From contig DYKI01000027.1 in assembly GCA_020722705.1 (NCBI GenBank), positions 1 to 37,274 of the forward strand: 37,274 nt of DNA, given 5' to 3'. Position numbers and translations under genes: made by a program. The notes beneath the pieces are model-generated. The model had not been told where the DNA came from and did not search any database. It saw nothing but the letters and a program-made list of their open reading frames with translations. Positions within the stretch are counted from its first letter, which is position 1, and each line of letters starts with the position of its first letter. Positions 7,053 to 14,677 of the stretch are shown in pieces. The DNA comes from Chthonomonas calidirosea. Lineage in GTDB: Bacteria > Armatimonadota > Chthonomonadetes > Chthonomonadales > CAJBBX01.

Positions 7053-10000
7053 TGTTATCCTGGGCCAGGATGTCGGGCAGTGGGTCAGATCCCGCCCATT
7101 CGCCGTTCTCTGCAATGCACCGCCGGAGGCTGCGATCAGTTGCGATGAGAATGCGCCCCAATGCCTGGCCGCCTGGCTGATGGTTTTCAAGCAGGTGAAG
7201 ACACGCGGAGCGAGCAGTGTCAACAAGGCTGGTCTTCCTGATGCATTCTGGGCGGACGTCGAGGCGCGCCTGTGCCGGGGCATGACCGCGTGGCAGACGA
7301 CCACACAGGCTCCCGTCCATTTTCCGATCGTCAGTCCCGGCGCATCGTCCGCCCAGATATGGGCGTTTGAGGCGGAGTGCGCCGGAGGCGCGATTGGCGG
7401 CAAGGTGTTCCTGGACCCTGAGATGTTTTGCATCATTGATGTGGGCAAGGAATGGCACGATGCTTGTGCGCGGGTCGCCGATGTCCTCAACAGCGACAGG
7501 GGTATTCTCCGGCTCCTCGATCAGATGGGGGTTCGCAGACCATACCCGAACGTTCGGATACGGCTTACGCGTGAGTGCTGGCTGCAGGCGGCCACACGCC
7601 GCGTTGACGGAGGATCCTGCGGAGGGGCCATGCTCCTTGCGGTCCTCGGGGCGATTTCGGGGCGGCGAGTGCCATTCAACCTGCTGGTCTCCATAGCACT
7701 CGCGCCCGGAGGCGGGGTCGCCAGCGTTGGGGGGCTCGCCGAGAAGCTGGTCGCGTTCTATGCGTGGAAGCTGCCGGCGCCTGCGACAGAGAACAAGAGG
7801 TTCCTCGTGACGTGGGACCAGCCGGGGCTCTACGCCGGTAGTTCGAGGAATATCGTTGGGGTGCATGGCGTCTCGGAGCTTGCTGTTCTAGGGCTGCAAG
7901 GGGCGGTTGCTCCAGGACGGCGGCTGGGTTTTCTGCTGCCCATGAGGCCATCGGCGGTGGACAAAGCGGCATCGGAGCTCCATTCGCGCCGGCATGTGCT
8001 GGTGAGCGGTGGTCCGGGATCGGGCAAACAGACGATGGCCGACCATGTCGAGGATCGCATTGAGCCTGGCGTCGGTGCCGTTGTCCGGATAGATTTGCGA
8101 CGGTCCACACCATGGCATGACCAGTTGCTGCGAAGCTGGGTTCTTGCCTTGCAGAGCGCAGGGCTTGAGCAGCATGTGGCCCGGTTGCTGAGCGACTACG
8201 AGCGTGCGCGGGCTGCGGGACTGGACGCGCAGATAAAGATGCTTACCGGGATTCCGACCGCTTTGCTCAAGGCGCGGTGTCTGCTGCGCATTGACCGCAT
8301 GGATGCGTGCCCTCCTAGGGACGTCGAGACGCTGAATGCGTTCATCGCCGCCGCAGGCCAGCAGGGGTACTCCATCCTTGCCACTGCCGAACCGTCTGTT
8401 GGGTCGAGTGCCCTGGCATCCCAGAAGTCGTTCGCCGTGATCACGATGGGTCCGATCACCCGCCAGGAGGCGGGCGATTACCTCAGGATTGCCGTTCCGG
8501 CTGTGGCCCTCGATCAGTCGCTGTCGGACCAGGACTTGAACGTCGCTCTCAACTGCATCTTCCGCAACAACGATCCTGTTGTCACCGCCGGTGACCTGTT
8601 CCACCTCCCATATGTCCTTGCGGATCCCGCCATGCTGGCAAGGCTCGCGCGGTCCAATGGGGGTGTACGCCCGACGGCCGGACAGATACGGTTCGATGAT
8701 CTGAAGGCGCAGGATGCCAGGGTCCTATCATGGATATCGGCCATGAACATCCCCGTGGCTTCCGAGATCATCGAGGGGCTGTTCCTCGAAACTCGCTTCG
8801 GCAGGCGGTTGTTTAACCGCGACCACCCTACGCCAAGGCACAGGCCGACCCGGAAGCGCTGGGCGAAGCGACTGACGCAGAGAGTGCTCTCCGACCTGGC
8901 AGATGCCGGGTGGCTGACGAAGACGGACGCCGACAAGTATGCGGTCAGAGACGTCGGATTGATCAAGATGGCGCCGGCAATCCCCTGGGACGATGTCAAC
9001 AGGGAGGCATTCGACGCGTTGCTGCGGTACTTCACCGCAAACGGCAGCGCGATCCGCCGCGATCCCGCCGTGGGCTATGCCGGTATGTTTCGCTTCGAGG
9101 ACCTGAGCGGCGAGGCAGAGGCTCTGGTCACACTCGCATCCGCCGTACTGGGCAGACGAGCGCGCATTGCGCTCGCATATCTTTTCATGGACGGATTCTT
9201 CTGGTGGCACGAGTTTCTGCCGCTGGAATGGATGCTGGACCTCAAGTCCGCGATGGTGAGCGTGGGGGAGAGATGGGCGGGGGCCCTGATCGAGTTCGAC
9301 AGTCTGTATCCGCGTAAGTCGTTCCCAATGGCGAAACGGCGTGAAGCGGACTGGAACCAACTGATGGGGTTACTGCTGACCGTACAGAAAGAGACGATCG
9401 CGGTTGCTACGGATCTGACAGAGACCGCGGATCGGCATCTGAGATTGCTGACCGCGGATATTCTGGATTATCTTGCCGAGTGCGCCTATTTCCTGGGCAA
9501 TCCTCCTGGGCAGTACCTCCAGGAGGCGCGCTGCGTTATCGGTAAGATGAGCGACGAATCCTGGAGGATTGCCTGGTATGAATACGAGGAGGCGCTATAC
9601 AGCGACGACCCGAGCACAGGGCTGCCTCTCCTCCAACAGGCCGCACAACATGCTGACCCCACCGACCATGAGGTCAAGGCGAACATCGCGATGTTGTGTG
9701 CCACGGTTCTCCGAAAGCAGTGCGGCTGCAGGCGCTCCGCCGAGTGCAATGCGTGTCTTCAGCATCTGTGTCGCACAGCCCTTGAGGCGCTGATCTGGCA
9801 AGTCGAGCCCGATCCTCCCGACGCCTATTCGCTCCGATGGTACGACGGCCTCCGCGAGGAGCTCAATGAGCATCTCGGGCGGTGCCGGCGCGCCTCGGAG
9901 CTTTCGAAGGTCGTTGAACAGGTCCTCAGGGGCATCGTCCCGGGTGGGGTCTATGCCGGAGCGTCCGGGCTGCCTGATGCAGCCGGGCTTCATGCGATGC

Positions 10001-10059
10001 AGGACCATCTGGCCTTGATCGCCAGTCGAGCCAAACGCAAACTGGGGCGCATTCGATGA
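7036..10059 (+). CDS. Lon-type S16 protease domain fused to a P-loop (STAND-like) ATPase
   Basis: A 1007-residue protein. Around residues 190-245 it matches the Lon protease core: DGGSCGG carries the candidate nucleophile Ser194, followed by an AxxxxLSGR-like stretch, and VGGLAEKL carries Lys237. The Ser-Lys spacing of 43 equals that of E. coli Lon (S679/K722). A Walker A motif GGPGSGKQT follows at about 325-333, with a weak Walker B (CLLRIDRMD, about 415-423), then helical regions to the end that look like the winged-helix and repeat tail of STAND NTPases. Lon has its protease after the ATPase; here it comes first. The ATG at 7036 has AAGG upstream and lies inside the previous gene; the stop overlaps the next start (ATGATGA). 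A cytosolic ATP-regulated protease or signalling switch is likely. The ATPase subtype is uncertain. Confidence 0.8.
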   Translation: MMSGTDVILGQDVGQWVRSRPFAVLCNAPPEAAISCDENAPQCLAAWLMVFKQVKTRGASSVNKAGLPDAFWADVEARLCRGMTAWQTTTQAPVHFPIVSPGASSAQIWAFEAECAGGAIGGKVFLDPEMFCIIDVGKEWHDACARVADVLNSDRGILRLLDQMGVRRPYPNVRIRLTRECWLQAATRRVDGGSCGGAMLLAVLGAISGRRVPFNLLVSIALAPGGGVASVGGLAEKLVAFYAWKLPAPATENKRFLVTWDQPGLYAGSSRNIVGVHGVSELAVLGLQGAVAPGRRLGFLLPMRPSAVDKAASELHSRRHVLVSGGPGSGKQTMADHVEDRIEPGVGAVVRIDLRRSTPWHDQLLRSWVLALQSAGLEQHVARLLSDYERARAAGLDAQIKMLTGIPTALLKARCLLRIDRMDACPPRDVETLNAFIAAAGQQGYSILATAEPSVGSSALASQKSFAVITMGPITRQEAGDYLRIAVPAVALDQSLSDQDLNVALNCIFRNNDPVVTAGDLFHLPYVLADPAMLARLARSNGGVRPTAGQIRFDDLKAQDARVLSWISAMNIPVASEIIEGLFLETRFGRRLFNRDHPTPRHRPTRKRWAKRLTQRVLSDLADAGWLTKTDADKYAVRDVGLIKMAPAIPWDDVNREAFDALLRYFTANGSAIRRDPAVGYAGMFRFEDLSGEAEALVTLASAVLGRRARIALAYLFMDGFFWWHEFLPLEWMLDLKSAMVSVGERWAGALIEFDSLYPRKSFPMAKRREADWNQLMGLLLTVQKETIAVATDLTETADRHLRLLTADILDYLAECAYFLGNPPGQYLQEARCVIGKMSDESWRIAWYEYEEALYSDDPSTGLPLLQQAAQHADPTDHEVKANIAMLCATVLRKQCGCRRSAECNACLQHLCRTALEALIWQVEPDPPDAYSLRWYDGLREELNEHLGRCRRASELSKVVEQVLRGIVPGGVYAGASGLPDAAGLHAMQDHLALIASRAKRKLGRIR

Positions 10060-10673
10060 TGACCATACACCGCATGTCGAGCCCGACCGATCCGCTCGCC
10101 CCTGAGTGGGTGCGTGTCTACGAGAGGTCCTTTCCGGAGCGCGAGCGGATGCAGGTGGCCCACTACTGGTCTGCGCTGCAGGCGGCAGCGCGCGGAGAGG
10201 GTGATGCGCCGAATATGCTGGCCCTGATGGAAGGTGGCGCGCTTCAGGGCATTGCAGACTGGGTTCTTGCTGATCCTGAGTGTGCCTGGCTGTACTACAT
10301 CGCGGGCCGAGAGCCGGGCGGCGGGCGTGGCGCACGCCTGTTCGACGCTGTGGTCGGCGATATCGGTGCACATGTGCCGGCCGTGCAGGCGGTCTTGATC
10401 GAGGTCGAGATACCGGATGCACCGACCACGCACGATGCCGTGATCGCAGCCCGGCGGATCGGATGGTACCGGCGCATGGGAGCGTGGCTGCTCGAGCCGC
10501 TTGAGGGATACACCTATATCCAGGAGGTCGGCGACTGGCAGCCCGAAACGCCCATGGCGCTGATGCTCTATCGTATGCCTGGTGCGGGCCTTCGCCCGGA
10601 TGAGGGTCTGCGCCTGATCAAGAAAGTGGTCGGAGATGCATTGACCGTCAGAGTGCCGGTCCGTCTGGCATGA
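10056..10673 (+). CDS. GNAT-like N-acetyltransferase
   Basis: A 205-residue protein whose ATG overlaps the stop of the Lon-like ATPase gene, so the two are translationally coupled. GNAT features: a strand (WLYYIAGR) followed by an acetyl-CoA-loop-like GGGRGARL at about 88-95, then a helix, a strand (VQAVLIEVEI), and a late helix with RRIGWYRRMGAWLLE, where the Y-x-x-x-G pattern is typical of the GNAT C-terminal helix. Substrate unknown. Its coupling to the ATPase suggests it modifies a component of this cluster or acts on the same substrate. A second GNAT gene lies about 300 bp downstream on the opposite strand, but the two are not close relatives by eye. Confidence 0.7.
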   Translation: MMTIHRMSSPTDPLAPEWVRVYERSFPERERMQVAHYWSALQAAARGEGDAPNMLALMEGGALQGIADWVLADPECAWLYYIAGREPGGGRGARLFDAVVGDIGAHVPAVQAVLIEVEIPDAPTTHDAVIAARRIGWYRRMGAWLLEPLEGYTYIQEVGDWQPETPMALMLYRMPGAGLRPDEGLRLIKKVVGDALTVRVPVRLA

Positions 10674-10703
10674 GGCGAACCGAATGGAAAGGAGAGACGC
10701 GAG

Positions 10704-10979
10704 GTGGTGTGCTTTTGCCTTGGTGCGGCCATATTGGCCTTGCGGCTGAGCGGGCTGGGACCCGCCCAGATCCTGCGGTGGGGTTGGGTGCCGGTTCTCG
10801 CCATATTCCTGTTTGCCTACAACCCGGCTCCGCCCGAGTTGGGTCAACAGCTTGCCCTTGAGCGGCAGTACGGTCGGCTCATAGACAACTTCGGCGCGTC
10901 AGAGGGCATATACAGGCGCTGGCAGGGCCGGCGAGCCTGGGGGCTGCTCGGCGTGCTGCTTGCCCTGTTTGCATTGTGA
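10704..10979 (+). CDS. Small membrane protein, unknown function
   Basis: A 91-residue protein. The GTG at 10704 is chosen for the AAAGGAGAG SD at 10688-10695; the next codon is also GTG. Hydrophobic segments lie at about 1-16, 24-40 and 76-91, the first two separated by a short polar turn. Between the last two is a polar, probably cytosolic stretch (ALERQYGRLIDNFG, IYRRWQGRR) with positive charge just before the last helix. No known family. It closes the first plus-strand cluster and converges on a minus-strand GNAT gene 19 bp away. Confidence 0.6.
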   Translation: MVCFCLGAAILALRLSGLGPAQILRWGWVPVLAIFLFAYNPAPPELGQQLALERQYGRLIDNFGASEGIYRRWQGRRAWGLLGVLLALFAL

Positions 10980-10998
10980 GTGCGGCATGACCGCAGCG

Positions 10999-11544
10999 TC
11001 AGGGATGCGTCGTGAGCGCGGCCGGGTCGAGCAGGAGAGCGAGTATCGTTGCGTCCGCGCCGGGTCCCCAGTAATGTGGTATGTCGGCGACCCGGGCGAA
11101 CCCGTTCCTCATATACCAGCTCACGGCGCGCGAGCCGCGCAACGCTTCCACAAGAAGCTGGGCCATACCCCGAACGCGCGCAATGGCGATGATCTCCCGG
11201 AGCATCCATGTGCCGCTGCCCTGGCCCTGTTGGGCGCCGGCGACAGCGGTCCATCCCAGAAACGCGAGCCGATTGGGCGGGCTCCAGGTCCAGACCAGTT
11301 GATACAGACCTGTGATACCGACGAGGCCAGGCCCCGCGCGCTCGGCGACGTAGCACTCACGCGGGACTATGTCTCGCTGTGCGCTGATCTCGAGCTCGTG
11401 GAGCCCGCGATCAAAGTAGGGCTCCAGTTCGAGCGATACCACCTCATCTCCGAGCCTCTCGCTATGGAATGCGTCGTTGATGAGCTCACGGACGTATGGC
11501 AGGTCGCCGCGCGTCATGCGGCGCAGGCGGTGATCGGCTGTCAT
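10999..11544 (-). CDS. GNAT family N-acetyltransferase
   Basis: A 181-residue protein. The ATG at 11544 has a GAAGGGAG SD; the same frame stays open a further 118 codons upstream but that part has no family character. The GNAT fold is clear: LRRMTRGDLPYVRELIN at the N-terminus, the strand GWTAVAGAQQGQGSG whose Q-x-G-x-G loop binds the acetyl-CoA pyrophosphate (about residues 107-111), and VSWYMRNGFARV near the end. Substrate unknown. It is transcribed away from the VWA cluster, so the 332-bp gap upstream is a divergent promoter region. Confidence 0.85.
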   Translation of the reverse strand: MTADHRLRRMTRGDLPYVRELINDAFHSERLGDEVVSLELEPYFDRGLHELEISAQRDIVPRECYVAERAGPGLVGITGLYQLVWTWSPPNRLAFLGWTAVAGAQQGQGSGTWMLREIIAIARVRGMAQLLVEALRGSRAVSWYMRNGFARVADIPHYWGPGADATILALLLDPAALTTHP

Positions 11545-11876
11545 CGTTGTTTGCTCCCTTCGGAGTGCGCCCATCCCGGTGGTCGGGTGGGTGCCGTTCG
11601 TGTGATCCCAAAATCTGGCGTTCGGGCAGCTATCGATAGGAAGTGTGCCATGCTGCCCGCGCGAATACACTATCACATCATTACCGGCCTGAGTCTCCGC
11701 AGCAATGTGTGCGGCGATCAGCGAGCCGCGCTCTGGGAGCTGACCCGTCGCATGACGCGGCATGATGGGCCGCACTGCGGCCCTGCCGGCTGCGGCAAGC
11801 CGTCGAGTGACAACACACCCGTCCCGCGGCCGACGCGCCGCGCGGACGAGATCGAACAAGGAGGGCGTGTCATCTG
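11545..11876. promoter_or_regulatory. Divergent intergenic region between GNAT and the VWA cluster
   Basis: 332 bp without a supported gene. It must carry the GNAT promoter (minus) and the likely main promoter of the 24-kb VWA/kinase cluster (plus). The SD elements are visible at both ends (11551-11558 minus, 11858-11865 plus). I could not identify a convincing -35/-10 pair in either direction or a clear operator dyad. Confidence 0.45.
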
Positions 11877-12716
11877 ATGTCATACGGGAAGTTGCCATTC
11901 AAGCGCGAGAATCCGGGATGCGTGCTATTCGTTCTCGACCAATCAGGCTCCATGTCCGAGCCGTTCGGGCGTGTTCCGTCTGTGTCCAAGGCACAGGGCG
12001 TGGCAGACGCCGTCAACAGGCTGCTCCAGACCCTGTGCCTGCGATGCACGAAGTCTGACGGTGTTCGCCATTACTTCGACGTGGGTGTGCTTGTCTACGG
12101 TGTCGGTGATGACGTCGCGTCGGCTTTTCCACGGTCCTGGGCGAGGCATGATCTTGTGCCGATCCCCTTGATCAATGACCACCCGTTGCGGTTCGAGAAG
12201 CGGTCCTCTCCGGCGATCGGTGATATGCCCGCGCGGGATACGCTCCTTCCGGTCTGGATCGAGCCGCGTGCCGAACTTTTTACCCCTATGTGCGCCGCCC
12301 TCAGAAAGGCCGAGAACGTGGTGGGGGGTTGGATCAAGCAGCACAAGGATAGTTTCCCCCCGATCGTGCTCCATGTGACAGATGGCGAGTCTACGGACGG
12401 GGATCCGATCGGGCCTGCGCGCCGAATCACCGATATGGGCACCAGCGACGGCAACGTGCTGCTGTTTAACTGCCACATCTCCCATTCGAGCTCGGCTCCG
12501 ATCGTCTTCGTTGCGGACCCGCCCGTGGTCGAGGATGAGCTGGCACCGATGCTCTTCGAGATGTCCAGCGTGCTGCCTGCAGGATTCGTCGCTGAGGCGC
12601 GCGCGTCCGGACACGATGTTCACGACGGCGCACGCGGTTTTGCTTTCAACGCCGATCTGGTCGAGCTTATCCAGTTCCTGGACATAGGCACGCGGGCGAC
12701 CCGGCAGTTGAGGTGA
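11877..12716 (+). CDS. TerY-like VWA domain protein 1
   Basis: A 279-residue cytosolic von Willebrand factor A protein. The metal-ion-dependent adhesion site (MIDAS) is complete: DQSGS (D21, S23, S25), a Thr in FTPMCAAL (T136) and Asp in HVTDGES (D169). The ATG at 11877 lies 11 nt after an AAGGAGGG SD. The shared signatures TPMCAAL, PPIVLHVTDGESTDGDP and SDGNVLLFNCHIS are those of TerY-type VWA proteins, which occur with a PP2C phosphatase and a kinase in TerY-P triads. VWA domains bind protein partners through the metal, so it is probably the adaptor. It heads a tandem array of three VWA genes. Confidence 0.85.
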   Translation: MSYGKLPFKRENPGCVLFVLDQSGSMSEPFGRVPSVSKAQGVADAVNRLLQTLCLRCTKSDGVRHYFDVGVLVYGVGDDVASAFPRSWARHDLVPIPLINDHPLRFEKRSSPAIGDMPARDTLLPVWIEPRAELFTPMCAALRKAENVVGGWIKQHKDSFPPIVLHVTDGESTDGDPIGPARRITDMGTSDGNVLLFNCHISHSSSAPIVFVADPPVVEDELAPMLFEMSSVLPAGFVAEARASGHDVHDGARGFAFNADLVELIQFLDIGTRATRQLR

Positions 12717-12729
12717 AAGGCGTGGGGCT

Positions 12730-13613
12730 GTGCAATACATCCAATGCATAGCGCGCAAGCGCCCGGGGCTCCTGGTCTTCCTCATTGACCAGTCGAAGTC
12801 CATGGAAGAGCGCTATGGCGCGGACCCGGCCAGCCCATCAAAGGCGGCTGCGCTTGCGGACGTTCTGAACAAATGCTGCACAATGTAGTGACCCATTGCA
12901 CCCAGACAACGGGCGAGTGCTACGACTACTTCCACGTGGCAGTGATCGGTTACGCGACAGATGACCAGGGCAACGCCATCGTGCGTTCTGCGTTGGGTGG
13001 CGCCCTTGCGGGCAAAGACCTGGTGGGCATAAGCGAGATCAGCGAGAATCCGTTGAGGGTGGATGAGCGCGAGAAAGAGGTCTATGACGGAGCCGGCGGT
13101 CTGACCAAGAGGATGGAGAAATTCCCCGTGTGGGTCGAGCCGGTTACCGAGCACGGCACTCCAATGTGCGCCGCTCTGACGCATGTCCACGGGCTTGTTG
13201 ACGGCTGGGTCCGCCAGCATCCCGATTCGTATCCGCCCATCGTTTTTCACATTACCGACGGTGAATCCACAGATGGCGATCCGCTCGATGCAGGCCGGCA
13301 ACTGCTCAGTCTCGGCACCAGCGACGGCAACGTGCTGCTGTTCAACATCCACATCTCCGGAAGCGAGGACGCGCCTCTGTTCCTGCCGGCGGCCGAGGAT
13401 GAACTGGCGAGGATCAGCGACCAGGATCGCGTCTTGGCCGAACAACTGTTCGCGATCTCCTCGGAGCTGCCGGACTCGATGCGTGACAGGGCGGCTCAGG
13501 AAGGCATGACCGTTGCGCCGGGCGCACGGGGCTTCGCGTTCAACACGAGCCTGATTGCCTTGATTCGGTGCCTGCTAAACGAGAGTGACCATTGCATCCC
13601 TCGATTACGGTAG
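12730..13613 (+). pseudogene. TerY-like VWA gene 2, frameshifted
   Basis: A GTG at 12730 (AAAGG upstream) opens a VWA frame with MIDAS DQSKS that parallels copy 3. Compared with copy 3, one C is missing after the AAA at 12871-12873 (copy 3 reads AACAAACTGC, this one AACAAATGC), so the frame hits TAG at 12886-12888. The rest of the domain, including HITDGEST, continues intact in another frame to 13613, where an ATG at 12873 could restart it. A restarted product would lack the MIDAS DxSxS. The last 15 residues differ from copy 3. It could be a real pseudogene, a split gene, or an assembly error at the edge of the identical block. Confidence 0.75.
12897..13568 (+). repeat. 672-bp block identical to 13835-14506 (copy 1)
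   Basis: Read base by base, this stretch of VWA gene 2 appears identical to the matching part of VWA gene 3 at a constant offset of 938. On both sides the two genes diverge at once: 12889-12896 differs from 13827-13834, and the tails differ after the shared CGG. It starts inside the VWA domain, not at a domain border. Confidence 0.85.
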
Positions 13614-13666
13614 AGGGCCCTGCAGTCACACAACCACAACCAGTCGTTGACAGAAAGGACAGTCCA

Positions 13667-14542
13667 ATGCCTTACACACAGCAGATAAGGCGAATTCGGC
13701 CCGGATGTATGGTGTTTCTCGTTGACCAGTCGAAGTCCATGGCCGAGCACTTTGGCCCTAATGCAACCGTCCCATCGAAGGCGGCTGCACTCGCGGACGT
13801 TCTGAACAAACTGCTGCACAATGTAGCGATTCGATGCACCCAGACAACGGGCGAGTGCTACGACTACTTCCACGTGGCAGTGATCGGTTACGCGACAGAT
13901 GACCAGGGCAACGCCATCGTGCGTTCTGCGTTGGGTGGCGCCCTTGCGGGCAAAGACCTGGTGGGCATAAGCGAGATCAGCGAGAATCCGTTGAGGGTGG
14001 ATGAGCGCGAGAAAGAGGTCTATGACGGAGCCGGCGGTCTGACCAAGAGGATGGAGAAATTCCCCGTGTGGGTCGAGCCGGTTACCGAGCACGGCACTCC
14101 AATGTGCGCCGCTCTGACGCATGTCCACGGGCTTGTTGACGGCTGGGTCCGCCAGCATCCCGATTCGTATCCGCCCATCGTTTTTCACATTACCGACGGT
14201 GAATCCACAGATGGCGATCCGCTCGATGCAGGCCGGCAACTGCTCAGTCTCGGCACCAGCGACGGCAACGTGCTGCTGTTCAACATCCACATCTCCGGAA
14301 GCGAGGACGCGCCTCTGTTCCTGCCGGCGGCCGAGGATGAACTGGCGAGGATCAGCGACCAGGATCGCGTCTTGGCCGAACAACTGTTCGCGATCTCCTC
14401 GGAGCTGCCGGACTCGATGCGTGACAGGGCGGCTCAGGAAGGCATGACCGTTGCGCCGGGCGCACGGGGCTTCGCGTTCAACACGAGCCTGATTGCCTTG
14501 ATTCGGCTGCTGGACGTCGGGTCGCAAGTAGCCCTGAAGTAG
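13667..14542 (+). CDS. TerY-like VWA domain protein 3
   Basis: A 291-residue VWA protein. The ATG at 13667 follows GAAAGGAC; an in-frame start further upstream (13592) lies inside the preceding pseudogene and has no SD. MIDAS DQSKS (D20, S22, S24), HGTPMCAAL and HITDGES are all present. The middle Gly of the usual D-x-S-G-S is Lys here, which keeps the three metal ligands. It carries the second copy of the 672-bp identical block. It lies before the PP2C gene, so it is probably the working partner in the VWA/PP2C/kinase set, while copy 1 may serve a different target. Confidence 0.85.
   Translation: MPYTQQIRRIRPGCMVFLVDQSKSMAEHFGPNATVPSKAAALADVLNKLLHNVAIRCTQTTGECYDYFHVAVIGYATDDQGNAIVRSALGGALAGKDLVGISEISENPLRVDEREKEVYDGAGGLTKRMEKFPVWVEPVTEHGTPMCAALTHVHGLVDGWVRQHPDSYPPIVFHITDGESTDGDPLDAGRQLLSLGTSDGNVLLFNIHISGSEDAPLFLPAAEDELARISDQDRVLAEQLFAISSELPDSMRDRAAQEGMTVAPGARGFAFNTSLIALIRLLDVGSQVALK
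13835..14506 (+). repeat. 672-bp block identical to 12897-13568 (copy 2)
   Basis: Second member of the VWA identity pair; see copy 1. The copy here sits in an intact reading frame, so the direction of any conversion cannot be told from the sequence alone. Confidence 0.85.
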
Positions 14543-14597
14543 GGTCGGCGGGATCGGACGGCATTGTGAAGGGTTGGTGATAGCCTGCCGGCCGATG

Positions 14598-14632
14598 CCT
14601 CGGCGCACGACTGCAGTCGTCGTGCGCCGAGG
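14598..14632 (+). terminator. Perfect 14-bp hairpin between VWA 3 and PP2C genes
   Basis: CCTCGGCGCACGAC (14598-14611) pairs exactly with GTCGTGCGCCGAGG (14619-14632) around a 7-nt loop. No T-tract follows. It lies 56 bp after the VWA stop and 46 bp before the PP2C start. It may attenuate transcription into, or stabilise the mRNA upstream of, the phosphatase-kinase part of the cluster. Confidence 0.55.
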
Positions 14633-14677
14633 GCGCATGTCACACCACTGAGACGCGTTGGGAGTGCGGGGGGACTC

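Noticed and set aside
10960-11877. A 305-codon plus-strand frame across the GNAT gene
   Set aside because: It runs antisense to a well-supported acetyltransferase and its translation has no domain-like character.
11545-11898. 118-codon N-terminal extension of the minus-strand GNAT protein
   Set aside because: A strong SD and the start of the GNAT fold lie at 11544, and the extension would run into the VWA gene start.
12871-12890. Programmed ribosomal frameshift in the middle VWA gene
   Set aside because: No slippery heptamer or downstream structure is visible; the intact paralog shows a simple one-base difference, so deletion or assembly error is simpler.
12813-14638. Long minus-strand frames repeated across the two VWA copies
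   Set aside because: They are the same antisense shadow duplicated because the underlying 672-bp block is duplicated, not a second gene family.
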